A stretch of DNA of 32,390 bases from JBMNRY01 sp050944915 (lineage in GTDB: Bacteria; Bacillota; Limnochordia; JAAZLZ01): assembly GCA_050944915.1 (NCBI GenBank), contig JBMNRY010000010.1:1-32390 (forward strand). The letters run 5' to 3'. Shown one piece after another: positions 7,114 to 14,476 of this stretch. The translations under genes were made by a program, and so were the position numbers. Position 1 is the stretch's first letter, and the number at the start of each line of letters is the position of its first letter. The notes under the pieces were generated by a model that saw only the letters and a list, made by a program, of their open reading frames with translations, had not been told where the DNA came from and did not search any database.

Positions 7114-7461
7114 ATGGATCCACGTACACGCCGCCTTTTTCAGCTCCACGCGGAAGTTTGCCAAACCTTAGCTAATCCCCGCCGGTTGGAAATTCTCCAT
7201 TGGCTCCGCCAAGGGGAAAAATCCGTCGATGAATTAGCTACCTTGACGGGGATCCAAAAATCTAGTCTTTCCCAACATCTAGCCCTGTTGAGGCAAAAAC
7301 GCCTGGTCCGCAGTCGCCGGGATGGGTTGTACATCTACTACGAAGTAGCCAATCCCAAAATCCTCGAAGCTTGTGATATCCTCAAAGAAGTGCTCCAAGA
7401 TTCTTTGGCGGTCAACCAAGATTTAATTTCCCTGTTGGAAGGTGAGGAAAATGAAGATTAA
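7114..7461 (+). CDS. ArsR/SmtB-family winged-helix repressor
   Basis: A 115-residue dimeric DNA-binding regulator: helix LANPRRLEILHWL (19-31), recognition helix region GIQKSSLSQHLALLRQ (46-61) and wing RRDGLYIYYEV (68-78). The classical alpha-3 metal site (ELCVCD) is absent. Two cysteines stand out, C16 in an N-terminal helix (LHAEVCQTL) and C87 in the C-terminal helix (ILEACDIL). They could form a thiol or persulfide switch instead of a metal site; this is inference. The start at ATG 7114 is supported by AGGAGG six bases upstream; an earlier ATG at 7093 precedes that Shine-Dalgarno. It overlaps the next gene, so the two form an operon, and it probably represses both. Confidence 0.88.
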   Translation: MDPRTRRLFQLHAEVCQTLANPRRLEILHWLRQGEKSVDELATLTGIQKSSLSQHLALLRQKRLVRSRRDGLYIYYEVANPKILEACDILKEVLQDSLAVNQDLISLLEGEENED

Positions 7462-8158
7462 ACCGGTCGGTAATCTGCTGCAGCCTTTCATACTGGTCAT
7501 TTGGCTGTTATCCTTCGCCCTGGCCTTGTATGATTTCAGTCGTTTTCGCGGGTTGATGTATCTAGGCCTGATTATGATGTTAGGCACCATGCCCCTGGCC
7601 TTAAAGTACGGCCGAATCTATTGCGGCTGGTTATGTCCTATGGGAGCGGTTTTAGATAACCTCATCGCTCCCTTTTCCCGGGGAAAACCGGTTCCTAAAT
7701 TTCTGCAAAGCAAGGGTGCTAGAATCGGTTCTTTTCTCATCTTCTCCGGGTTAGCCCTCTTGTTTTTCTTCCTCTTCCCCAAGGGAGCCGCTTTAGGTTG
7801 GCGAGGTGTAGTCATCGGCTTTCCCCTACTGGTGATGATGGTCATGATGATCACCGCCATCACCCTCGGCATCCTTTTTCGCCGTCGGGCCTTTTGTGCC
7901 CATCTTTGTCCCTTCGGGACCCTAGAAACCCTTTTCAGCGCCACAAGCTCCTACGATCTCATCAGGGATGAACATTGTCTGAACTGCAATAAATGCAGTC
8001 GGGTCTGTGTCCTCGATTCAAAGACATGGAGAGATGGTAAGCACGCAGGGGCCGATTGTATCCGCTGTCTGGAATGCACCTTCGCCTGTCCCGTCGATGC
8101 CTTAACCTTCCGGGCCAAAGGGGACGTCCAAGACCCGGCCACTCCCTTGGCCAGTTAA
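7451..8158 (+). CDS. NapH/YccM-like membrane 4Fe-4S polyferredoxin
   Basis: A 235-residue electron-transfer protein with about four membrane segments (roughly 10-30, 36-50, 90-115, 120-142). Two membrane-edge cysteine motifs, YCGWLCPMG and FCAHLCPFG, mark the NapH/NosR/RdxA type. The C-terminus carries two 4Fe-4S ferredoxin sites, CLNCNKCSRVC and CIRCLECTFACP. Such proteins pass electrons between the quinone pool or a membrane donor and a cytoplasmic or exported reductase; the partner is not in the window. ATG at 7451 has AGGTGAGG just upstream, inside the ArsR-type gene, so expression is coupled. Its 3' end overlaps the convergent QueG-like gene by 57 bases. Confidence 0.85.
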   Translation: MKIKPVGNLLQPFILVIWLLSFALALYDFSRFRGLMYLGLIMMLGTMPLALKYGRIYCGWLCPMGAVLDNLIAPFSRGKPVPKFLQSKGARIGSFLIFSGLALLFFFLFPKGAALGWRGVVIGFPLLVMMVMMITAITLGILFRRRAFCAHLCPFGTLETLFSATSSYDLIRDEHCLNCNKCSRVCVLDSKTWRDGKHAGADCIRCLECTFACPVDALTFRAKGDVQDPATPLAS

Positions 8159-8926
8159 AGGGCAGGCTCGCAGACAGGAACCCCTGGTTTGACAACGGGG
8201 ATCCTGGGTGCAGCGTATGGGATCGGTGCGTGAAGGAGTCTGGTAGAAAATCCCGTCGAAATCTTTGGTGATTACTTCGATGGCCACACAACCTTCCAAA
8301 CACCGACGGCAACTCTCCCGCAGACATAAAGGTCGATCTAGGAGGGGAGTCGGTTCCAGTTCCAAATCGGTGATGATGGAATTAAAACGCACCCGCGGCC
8401 CATATCCGGGAGTGAGAACCAGATTATTCAGCCCGAATTCTCCCAAACCGGCGGCTACCGCTGCGTGACGGTGGGAGAAGGGAGCCCGGTAGCCTGAACG
8501 GGCGGTATCACTAGCTGCACCGAAATATTCGGCGTAGGTGGCGGGAAAGCCAACGGCACGCTGGCCCGCCGCCTCTAGCTTCCATAATAGACCTACGGCC
8601 ATTTGATCCAACATTATGTTCAAAGTCGAGTAGGCTAGGCGCCCATAAACATGGTTGTGGAGGATGGCTAATCGATGTTCGTGGGGAAACTCCTGGGAGT
8701 CCTTCAGGTAGTGCTCGTAATGGAAATTGCCCTTAGGAACGGGTACAGCCCAGACGATGACTGAACGGGCGGTCTTCAAAAAATCCTCCGGACGATGTCC
8801 TACCGGAGCCTCGGCAAAACGATCTACAGGGGCGAAACCGACCAATACCGCTCCCTGCTCCACTAGAAAATCGCTAATTTCTTCCCGATTCATAGGCGTG
8901 GCCGTTGAAGTCTTAGCAGACTCCAA
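8102..8926 (-). CDS. QueG-like (epoxyqueuosine reductase family) 4Fe-4S protein
   Basis: A 274-residue soluble protein. Its N-terminal half resembles the corrinoid-binding part of QueG-like proteins (LVEQGAVLVGFAPVDRF, SVIVWAVPVP). FSHRHAAVAAGLGEFGLNNLVL (150-171) corresponds to the conserved AAGLG segment of QueG. Cysteines follow at 201, 206, 209, 213 and at 239, 245, 251, 255 (CLRACP), enough for two 4Fe-4S clusters. QueG reduces epoxyqueuosine in tRNA using cobalamin. This one is shorter than classical QueG and may act on another substrate. It is last in the cobU-led run of genes, which fits a corrinoid-dependent enzyme. TTG at 8926 has AAAGGGGG six bases upstream; ATG 8893 has none. Its 3' end overlaps the convergent polyferredoxin gene. 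Confidence 0.7.
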   Translation of the reverse strand: MESAKTSTATPMNREEISDFLVEQGAVLVGFAPVDRFAEAPVGHRPEDFLKTARSVIVWAVPVPKGNFHYEHYLKDSQEFPHEHRLAILHNHVYGRLAYSTLNIMLDQMAVGLLWKLEAAGQRAVGFPATYAEYFGAASDTARSGYRAPFSHRHAAVAAGLGEFGLNNLVLTPGYGPRVRFNSIITDLELEPTPLLDRPLCLRESCRRCLEGCVAIEVITKDFDGIFYQTPSRTDPIRCTQDPRCQTRGSCLRACPLTGQGSGRVLDVPFGPEG

Positions 8927-8964
8927 CCCCGTCCCCCTTTCTTAGTAGCCCTTTAGGGGAACTT

Positions 8965-9462
8965 TCACCACCGAGGCCTTCCTTCCTGCTTAAACAAGGT
9001 GACAAGCCACCGGAAGCCCCAGCTGGCCGCCCAGGGGCGAAAGCCCCAAGGTTCTAAAAGGCCCCATAATTCCCCGCCGGAAAAACTGTTCAACCGAGCG
9101 TGGGGCCCTTTACGCCTTAGTTCCAAAAACAAAAATCCTCCTGGTTTGAGATTGCTGCTGACCTGCCGGAGCAAGGCCTTCCGTTGAGGGGAAGTTAGAA
9201 TATTGAAAACGTAGGTACATAAGATGAGATCTACTTGGAGGCGGGATTGATCTAAGAGACCGAGGGTCACCAAACCATCTAATCCTGGAGGTAGGGTCAG
9301 CTTAGCCAGCTGTCCAGGTAAGTCGGCCGCCAAAACCCGGTAGCCTAGCTGGCGAAGATACAAGCTGTTGCGCAAGTTGCCGGCACCTAAATCTAAGACC
9401 CGTTTGATCTTTAGTTGGTGGAAAAAGGGAGCCCACAGGGCCACACCAGGGGATGGTTTCAT
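8965..9462 (-). CDS. Small class I SAM-dependent methyltransferase
   Basis: A 165-residue protein with a Rossmann-type SAM fold: motif I VLDLGAGNLRNSLYL (22-36), an acidic end of strand 2 in RVLAADLPG, the post-strand-4 motif LILCTYVFNILTS, and LKPGGFLFLEL as the later strand. The substrate cannot be inferred. It lies between cobC and the QueG-like gene in the cobalamin-linked run, 23 bases after cobC. Its Shine-Dalgarno is weak (AGGGA about 11 bases upstream of ATG), so it may rely on coupling. It could be a small-molecule or tRNA methyltransferase. It does not look like the corrin-ring methyltransferases of the CbiE/F/H/L type. Confidence 0.75.
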   Translation of the reverse strand: MKPSPGVALWAPFFHQLKIKRVLDLGAGNLRNSLYLRQLGYRVLAADLPGQLAKLTLPPGLDGLVTLGLLDQSRLQVDLILCTYVFNILTSPQRKALLRQVSSNLKPGGFLFLELRRKGPHARLNSFSGGELWGLLEPWGFRPWAASWGFRWLVTLFKQEGRPRW

Positions 9463-9485
9463 ACCCCTAGTCTGTCCCTGGGGGG

Positions 9486-10127
9486 TTATTTATATTGGAA
9501 ATAGGGATAATTCTTCTCCGGTAAATGGCATGTATCATTCCAGAGGATCAAAACCGGTGTCGGGCCGAAATACTCGATGATGCTTAGACAAGCATTATCC
9601 AACCGTAATCTTAGCATCCCATCGCCCTCTAATTGGAGGATGTGGGCGAGAATGGCCAAAATCGGCCCTCCATGGGTGATAACAGCGATATTTCCCTCCC
9701 GGTGCCGACGTCGAATCCCATCTAAGGTGGCGATGATCCGCCTTTGAAAGGCGCCGAAATCTTCCCCACCGGGCACCTCGGTATGGAGGGGGTCCTGGAG
9801 CCAATGGGATGCCACCTGGGGAAAGCGTTCTTTGATTTCCCCGAAGGTTAAGCCTTCCCATTGACCAAAGCCCCTTTCCCGCAACCCCTCCTCGATGATG
9901 ACATCGAGGTCATGGTCCCGGGCAATGGCCTGGGCCGTTTCCCGGGCCCGGCCTAGATCGCTAGTATAGATGGCCTCAATTTCCTCTTCCCTTAAGCGGT
10001 GGGCTAGGCTGGCGGCCTGTTCCTGTCCCCTTTGGCTCAAGGGAACATCAATGGTCCCCTGATAGCGGCCCTCCCGGTTATACTCCGTTTCACCGTGGCG
10101 GATTAAGTAGATCCTTACCTTCGACAC
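9486..10127 (-). CDS. cobC: Alpha-ribazole phosphatase (histidine phosphatase family)
   Basis: A 213-residue member of the histidine phosphatase superfamily. The phosphohistidine motif is RHGETEYN with H11. R60 and E84 (LRERGFGQWEG) line the site, and the second histidine is H152 (ITHGG). In the nucleotide-loop pathway it removes the 5' phosphate from alpha-ribazole phosphate or from adenosylcobalamin phosphate. The family cannot be told from phosphoglycerate mutase by motifs alone, but its place directly after pduX, cobS and cobU makes the B12 role the best call. The start is GTG with a GGGGAGGGG Shine-Dalgarno. The gap to pduX is 13 bases. Confidence 0.85.
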   Translation of the reverse strand: MSKVRIYLIRHGETEYNREGRYQGTIDVPLSQRGQEQAASLAHRLREEEIEAIYTSDLGRARETAQAIARDHDLDVIIEEGLRERGFGQWEGLTFGEIKERFPQVASHWLQDPLHTEVPGGEDFGAFQRRIIATLDGIRRRHREGNIAVITHGGPILAILAHILQLEGDGMLRLRLDNACLSIIEYFGPTPVLILWNDTCHLPEKNYPYFQYK

Positions 10128-10140
10128 CCCATCCCCTCCC

Positions 10141-11049
10141 CTAACCGCAAGCAGAGGTCCTGGCTTCCCAAGGTTCCCGCAAAGTCAGGCCCCCACCGAT
10201 GACGGGACTATGGAAAAGATAGTTTAAACCAAAACGGTCGGTCACTTCCCGGACCGTCTCTTCGATCATGAAGGGATCGAGGGCCGGATACAGTAGACCG
10301 ACGATGGTTCCACTATGGGCGATACAAAGCCCCAAGGCGCCTAAATGGGAGGTGGCCAAGCGGGCCAACTCCTCTAACCCCTCTTTAGGATTGATCTCCT
10401 GGTTGGCTAGGGCACTCATGGTCGCCGCGCGGGCGATGAAATCGGGCCGTCCTTGAAGCAAGCCGTCTCTAATCAGGGCTAGGGCCACCCTGACGACGCC
10501 TTCTTTAGCCTTATTGAATTCCTCTAAGTCTTCCCGTTGGAAAAAGTCGATAGAATCCATTTCCCCGCCGAAATCGAAAACGAGGACTTCCATGCTGGGC
10601 GGTTGACCTAAAGCTTCGGATACCCTGCCCCGCCGATGGTCAAAAAGATGGAGGCCGGGGAACATCAAGCCATCGGTTGGTTCCACCTGTAAGGCGATGG
10701 CGGCGATCTCCTCCGGGGTCATTTCCCGTTGATAAAGCCTAGCTAGTGCGGCCAAACCGGCGCTGATATCGGCGCTAGAGCTGCCAAAACCCTTGGCCCG
10801 CAAAAGCTCCGTGCTGATTTCCACTTGAAGTCCGTCGGCAAAAGATAAGCCCAAAGCCGCCAAACCCCGCTGCAGAGCATCCCGAAGTTTGGAGTTTTTG
10901 GGACAGATATTGACCTTTTCCCCTGCCTTAGCCACCGTTACCCGGGTATAGCGGGCAATGGGACAAACCACTTGCACATGGTTGCCATCGATTACTCCCT
11001 GCACGAGCTCACCACAAATACCGGGGGCCCATGCCGTCACCTTCTCCAT
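10141..11049 (-). CDS. pduX: L-threonine kinase (GHMP kinase, PduX type)
   Basis: A 302-residue GHMP-superfamily kinase. It opens with APGICGELVQG, the N-terminal signature of PduX-type kinases. The ATP-binding GHMP loop is AKGFGSSSADISAGLAA (about 86-102), and GGGLTLREPWE is near the C-terminus. PduX phosphorylates L-threonine with ATP; CobD then decarboxylates the product to aminopropanol phosphate, the linker of the nucleotide loop. cobD itself is not in the window. The start at ATG 11049 has AAGGGG eight bases upstream, overlapping the cobS stop; the GTG at 11058 lies inside that region and is too close. It is flanked by cobS and cobC in one operon. Confidence 0.88.
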   Translation of the reverse strand: MEKVTAWAPGICGELVQGVIDGNHVQVVCPIARYTRVTVAKAGEKVNICPKNSKLRDALQRGLAALGLSFADGLQVEISTELLRAKGFGSSSADISAGLAALARLYQREMTPEEIAAIALQVEPTDGLMFPGLHLFDHRRGRVSEALGQPPSMEVLVFDFGGEMDSIDFFQREDLEEFNKAKEGVVRVALALIRDGLLQGRPDFIARAATMSALANQEINPKEGLEELARLATSHLGALGLCIAHSGTIVGLLYPALDPFMIEETVREVTDRFGLNYLFHSPVIGGGLTLREPWEARTSACG

Positions 11050-11061
11050 TGGTCTCACCCC

Positions 11062-11796
11062 TTAAGGAAGAGCCACGAGGGTCAGCCAGACAAAGGTTTC
11101 CATCAGTTCCCCTATGGCTCCACATATGTCACCGGTAATCCCATGGATTTTACCGGTTAGAATTCTAGCCAATACTGCTCCAAACAAGGCCCAAAGGAAC
11201 ATATAACTAAGGCCTGTGAAGCCCCAGAGCACCAACAAAGCCGTCATAGTCAAGGCCGTTGCTAGTGCCAATTCTTTGCCGCCTACCTTTTCGGCAAAGC
11301 TGGCCCCTAATCCTTCCTCCATTCGAGCAGGAGGATAGAGGGCCAGGGTGTAGACCATGGACCAGCGACCTAGCAAAGGACCGGCTAACAAGGCGGGAAG
11401 GAGATTCGAAGGGGGCATATGGGCTAAGGCCACGTATTTGGCCAACAAAACAAATGCTCCTGCCATTACACCGTGGGAGCCCACCCGACTGTCCCGCATA
11501 ATAGCCAACATTTCCTCCCGGGACCGACCACTACCTAATCCATCGGCCGTATCCATTAAACCATCGAAATGGAGACCACCGGTCATCAACAGGAGTAAGC
11601 CCACGAGAAGCAGGGCCTGGGGACCGGCGGGAAAGAAGAGAGCCAGTAGGCACTGGACACCGACTAGAATGGAACCTAAGGCTAAACCAACCAGGGGGTA
11701 GTAGATGGTGGAAGTACCTAATTGGGCTTCGTCGACGGAAAGGTTGAGAGGAAACCTGGTGAGGAAACTAAAGGCCAAAAGCAGCCCCTTAAGCAA
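11062..11796 (-). CDS. cobS: Adenosylcobinamide-GDP ribazoletransferase CobS
   Basis: An integral membrane enzyme joining adenosylcobinamide-GDP to alpha-ribazole (or its phosphate), the last step of cobalamin assembly. The 244-residue form starts LLKGLLLAFSFLTRFPL, as typical for CobS. The metal-binding motif GGLHFDGLMDTADGLG is present, followed by MRDSRVGSHGV and several membrane segments. The reading frame is open to 11913, but the first 39 codons duplicate the end of cobU in another frame and look unlike CobS. TTG at 11796 has GGGGG about nine bases upstream. It overlaps the cobU stop by 8 bases, giving translational coupling. Confidence 0.9.
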   Translation of the reverse strand: MLKGLLLAFSFLTRFPLNLSVDEAQLGTSTIYYPLVGLALGSILVGVQCLLALFFPAGPQALLLVGLLLLMTGGLHFDGLMDTADGLGSGRSREEMLAIMRDSRVGSHGVMAGAFVLLAKYVALAHMPPSNLLPALLAGPLLGRWSMVYTLALYPPARMEEGLGASFAEKVGGKELALATALTMTALLVLWGFTGLSYMFLWALFGAVLARILTGKIHGITGDICGAIGELMETFVWLTLVALP

Positions 11797-12340
11797 AGAT
11801 ATCGACCCCCAGTTCCTTGATATCGAGGGCGATGCCCGCGACAGTGTAATAGACCCGTTGGGCCCTTTTGGCCAACCGTTGATTAGCCCAACCACAAAGA
11901 TCTCTAAATTCACGGCCTAAGGCCGATGGGGGCACTAATCCTAAACCTACCTCGTTGGAAATAATGATGATGTTGGCGGGGTGCCCCTCCGATAGGCTTG
12001 CCACGGCCTCAACCTCGGCGAGGATCAGCTTTTCCCGCTGGTTTACATCCTCTTGACTGTATTTCTCCAAAAGATTGGAGATATACAAAGTCAAGCAATC
12101 GATGATGATACTGCCCCCTTTGGAAGCCTCGTTCAGGGCTGACAGTAGATCATAGGGTGCTTCAACCGTGGACCAATCTCCGGGACGCTCCGCTTGGTGC
12201 CGGGCAATTCGACGGGTCATTTCCAAGTCCCGGGCTTCCGCCGTCGCGATGTAAGTTACCGGTGGATTTTGGGCCGCCAGTTTTTCTCCCCATCGACTTT
12301 TACCGCTCCGGGCGCCCCCTAACACTAATGTTAAGGCCAT
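11789..12340 (-). CDS. cobU: Adenosylcobinamide kinase / adenosylcobinamide-phosphate guanylyltransferase
   Basis: A 183-residue bifunctional enzyme that phosphorylates adenosylcobinamide and transfers GMP to make adenosylcobinamide-GDP. The P-loop is LGGARSGKS (7-15). TYIATAEARD follows, then RIARHQAERPGDW, whose histidine corresponds to the guanylylated histidine of CobU. IIIISNEVGLGLVP is the conserved later strand. Start at ATG 12340 with GGAGGG seven bases upstream; a longer frame to 12379 runs through a terminator-like hairpin and is rejected. It leads the run cobU-cobS-pduX-cobC-methyltransferase-QueG-like. No promoter motif was seen directly upstream, so it may depend partly on readthrough from the E1 genes. 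Confidence 0.92.
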   Translation of the reverse strand: MALTLVLGGARSGKSRWGEKLAAQNPPVTYIATAEARDLEMTRRIARHQAERPGDWSTVEAPYDLLSALNEASKGGSIIIDCLTLYISNLLEKYSQEDVNQREKLILAEVEAVASLSEGHPANIIIISNEVGLGLVPPSALGREFRDLCGWANQRLAKRAQRVYYTVAGIALDIKELGVDIFA

Positions 12341-12362
12341 TTGTTTTCCCTCCGACAAAGAT

Positions 12363-12393
12363 AATGCTGTAGGGCCCACTGCCCTACAGCATT
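12363..12393 (-). terminator. Terminator-like hairpin after E1 beta gene
   Basis: A perfect 13-base stem, AATGCTGTAGGGC (12363-12375) with GCCCTACAGCATT (12381-12393), around a five-base loop. On the minus strand it is followed only by ATCTTT, so termination may be partial. It separates the E1 gene pair from cobU. Confidence 0.6.
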
Positions 12394-12422
12394 AAAATCT
12401 ATCGCCCATGGCCAAGGAGCGC

Positions 12423-13397
12423 CTAGGCCATGACCTGCTCTACCGCGGCGATAATATCTTCCACTTGGGGGATGACTTCCCGCTCCAGGACGGGACTGAA
12501 GGGAATAGGTACGTTCTTGGCCCCTACCCTAAGGATGGGAGCATCGAGATAATCAAAGGCTTCTTCGATGACTATCGATGCCACTTCGGCTCCAAAGCCA
12601 CCCCGGGTGACGGCTTCGTGGGCGATGACTAACCGCCCTGTTTTCACCACGGAATTAACGATGGTTTCCTTATCTAAAGGTACCAGGGTCATGGGATCGA
12701 TGATTTCACAGCTGATACCCCGTTGGGCCAGGGTTTCGGCTGCCTCCTGGGCGTAGTAGACCATCCGGGAGGTGGCCACGATGGTGACATCATCGCCTTC
12801 CCGTTTGATATCGGCTTTACCCAAGGGCAAGACATATTCCCCTTCGGGAACAGGACCCCGGGTATTATAAAGCATTTTATGTTCGATGAAGATAACAGGG
12901 TTATCTTCCCGAATAGCCGCCTTGAGCAATCCCTTGGCATCATAGGGTGTGGAGGGCATGACGACCAAAAGCCCAGGGGTATGGACAAACCATGCTTCAA
13001 GGCTTTGGGAGTGCTGGGCCGCCGCTGAACGGCCGGCGCCGCCGGGGGTGCGGATAGTCAACGGTAGCTTGACCTTACCACCGGTCATATACCGCAGTTT
13101 AGCCACTTGGTTGGCGATCTGGTCCATACAGACGCCGGCAAAGTCTATAAACATCAACTCGGCCACAGGCCGCATACCGGCCGCGGCAGCCCCTAGGGCC
13201 GCACCCATGATGGCCGATTCGGAAATCGGTGTATCGACGATACGTTCGGGACCAAACTGATCCCAAAGGCCTTCGGTCACCTTATTGGTCCCGCCGTAAA
13301 ACCCGATATCTTCCCCGATTAGAAAGACCTTTTCATCCCGCAAAAGTTCTTCCCGCAGGGCTTCCTTGACCGCTTCACGACAAGTAATCTGTCTCAT
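12423..13397 (-). CDS. 2-oxoacid/acetoin dehydrogenase E1 component, beta subunit
   Basis: A 324-residue transketolase-like beta subunit. It starts MRQITCREAVKEAL and has VFLIGEDIGFYGG (24-36; E29 is the conserved ThDP-activating glutamate), VDTPISESAIMGAALGAA, and RTPGGAGRSAAAQHSQSLEAWF. The C-terminal domain has DDVTIVATSRMV and LVIAHEAVTRGGFGAEV. With the alpha subunit it forms the alpha2beta2 E1, which decarboxylates a 2-oxoacid or cleaves acetoin on thiamine diphosphate and passes the acyl group to lipoyl-E2. Its start ATGA overlaps the alpha stop. Sequence alone does not separate pyruvate, acetoin and branched-chain types. No E2, E3 or lipoate gene follows; the next genes are cobalamin genes. 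Confidence 0.9.
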   Translation of the reverse strand: MRQITCREAVKEALREELLRDEKVFLIGEDIGFYGGTNKVTEGLWDQFGPERIVDTPISESAIMGAALGAAAAGMRPVAELMFIDFAGVCMDQIANQVAKLRYMTGGKVKLPLTIRTPGGAGRSAAAQHSQSLEAWFVHTPGLLVVMPSTPYDAKGLLKAAIREDNPVIFIEHKMLYNTRGPVPEGEYVLPLGKADIKREGDDVTIVATSRMVYYAQEAAETLAQRGISCEIIDPMTLVPLDKETIVNSVVKTGRLVIAHEAVTRGGFGAEVASIVIEEAFDYLDAPILRVGAKNVPIPFSPVLEREVIPQVEDIIAAVEQVMA

Positions 13398-14374
13398 TGT
13401 TCCACCGCCCTTCTACCTGCTTCCGTTGGATAGAAAACATCCTCTAGAGCCGTTTCCGGAGCCGGCTCGGGACTAGCATGGGCAAACTCCACAGCCTTCT
13501 TGACTTGGTCCCGCACCTCTGCTTCCAAGGCATCTAATTCCGTCCCCGGGATACCCTGTTCCTCCAGATAACGACGGAAGAGGACGATGGGGTCCCGTTT
13601 CAGCCATGCGTCCAGTTCGCCCGGTTCCCGGTATAATCCCGGGTCGCCCACGAAATGACCATACTGGCGGTAGGTCTTACATTCGATGAGGACCGGTCCC
13701 TTTTGACGCACATAGTCGATGGCCTCCACAGCTGCTTCCCGAACGGCCAAGACATCGTTACCGTCGACGACCTTACCGGGCATACCGTAGGCTACAGCCC
13801 GATCGGCGATGTTTTCCACCCGTTGGTGGCGTTTTTGGCTGGTACCCATACCATACAGATTGTTTTCGGCCACAAAGATGACGGGCAAATCTAAGATGGA
13901 CGCCAGGTTCAAAGCCTCATGGAAGGTACCTTGGTTGCTGGCACCATCGCCGAAGAAGCAAACAACAACCCGATCCTGCTTTTGTTTTTGGATGCCCAAG
14001 CCTACGCCCACCGCGATGGGAAGACCCCCGCCGACGATCCCGTTGGCGCCGACAATGCCCAAATCAAAGTCAGCGATATGCATGGAACCGCCTTTACCTC
14101 GGCAGTGACCGGTTTCCTTACCATAGATCTCTGCCATGGCTTTATTCAAATCGGCACCTTTGGCCACCACATGACCATGGCCCCGGTGGGTACTGACCAC
14201 ATAATCGGCATCGGTCAGCGGACTGCAAAAACCGACGGCAACCGCTTCTTGACCGATGTAGGAATGTAGGAATCCTGGGATATCACCGGCCAAGAATGAT
14301 TTGGCCACCGCCTCTTCGAAGTACCTAATTTCCAGCATTTTCCGCTGGAGATGCAATAATTCTTCTCTTGTCAA
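13394..14374 (-). CDS. 2-oxoacid/acetoin dehydrogenase E1 component, alpha subunit
   Basis: A 326-residue alpha subunit with the thiamine diphosphate motif starting at GDG (142-144, FFGDGASNQGTFHEAL) and ending at NN (171-172, VFVAENNLYG). RGHGHVVAKGAD (64-75) and CRGKGGSMHI (91-100) are typical of the PdhA/AcoA group. It contributes the diphosphate-binding half of the E1 active site. TTG start with GGGGAGGG nine bases upstream. A good sigma-H-like motif lies at 14449-14476. The next gene, E1 beta, overlaps by four bases. The lack of E2/E3 nearby means the partner acyltransferase is encoded elsewhere, or that this E1 serves another complex. Confidence 0.9.
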   Translation of the reverse strand: MTREELLHLQRKMLEIRYFEEAVAKSFLAGDIPGFLHSYIGQEAVAVGFCSPLTDADYVVSTHRGHGHVVAKGADLNKAMAEIYGKETGHCRGKGGSMHIADFDLGIVGANGIVGGGLPIAVGVGLGIQKQKQDRVVVCFFGDGASNQGTFHEALNLASILDLPVIFVAENNLYGMGTSQKRHQRVENIADRAVAYGMPGKVVDGNDVLAVREAAVEAIDYVRQKGPVLIECKTYRQYGHFVGDPGLYREPGELDAWLKRDPIVLFRRYLEEQGIPGTELDALEAEVRDQVKKAVEFAHASPEPAPETALEDVFYPTEAGRRAVEQ

Positions 14375-14448
14375 TTCAGCTTACCCTCCCCGTGTTCCCG
14401 CCAAGGAACATCCTCTGCGATTGATCTGGCACCTTTTTCTTGTTCGTG

Positions 14449-14476
14449 GATTTCGTGACCCCGACAGTAAAATCCT
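14449..14476 (-). promoter_or_regulatory. Sigma-H-like promoter motif before E1 alpha gene
   Basis: Minus strand AGGATTT (14470-14476), 15 bases, GAAATC (14449-14454), about 75 bases before the TTG start. Confidence 0.45.

Noticed and set aside
11797..11913. 39-codon N-terminal extension of cobS
   Set aside because: It is the cobU sequence read in another frame and does not resemble a CobS N-terminus.
12341..12379. Upstream extension of cobU
   Set aside because: It runs through a perfect terminator-like hairpin, and the ATG at 12340 has an ideal ribosome-binding site and the expected N-terminus.
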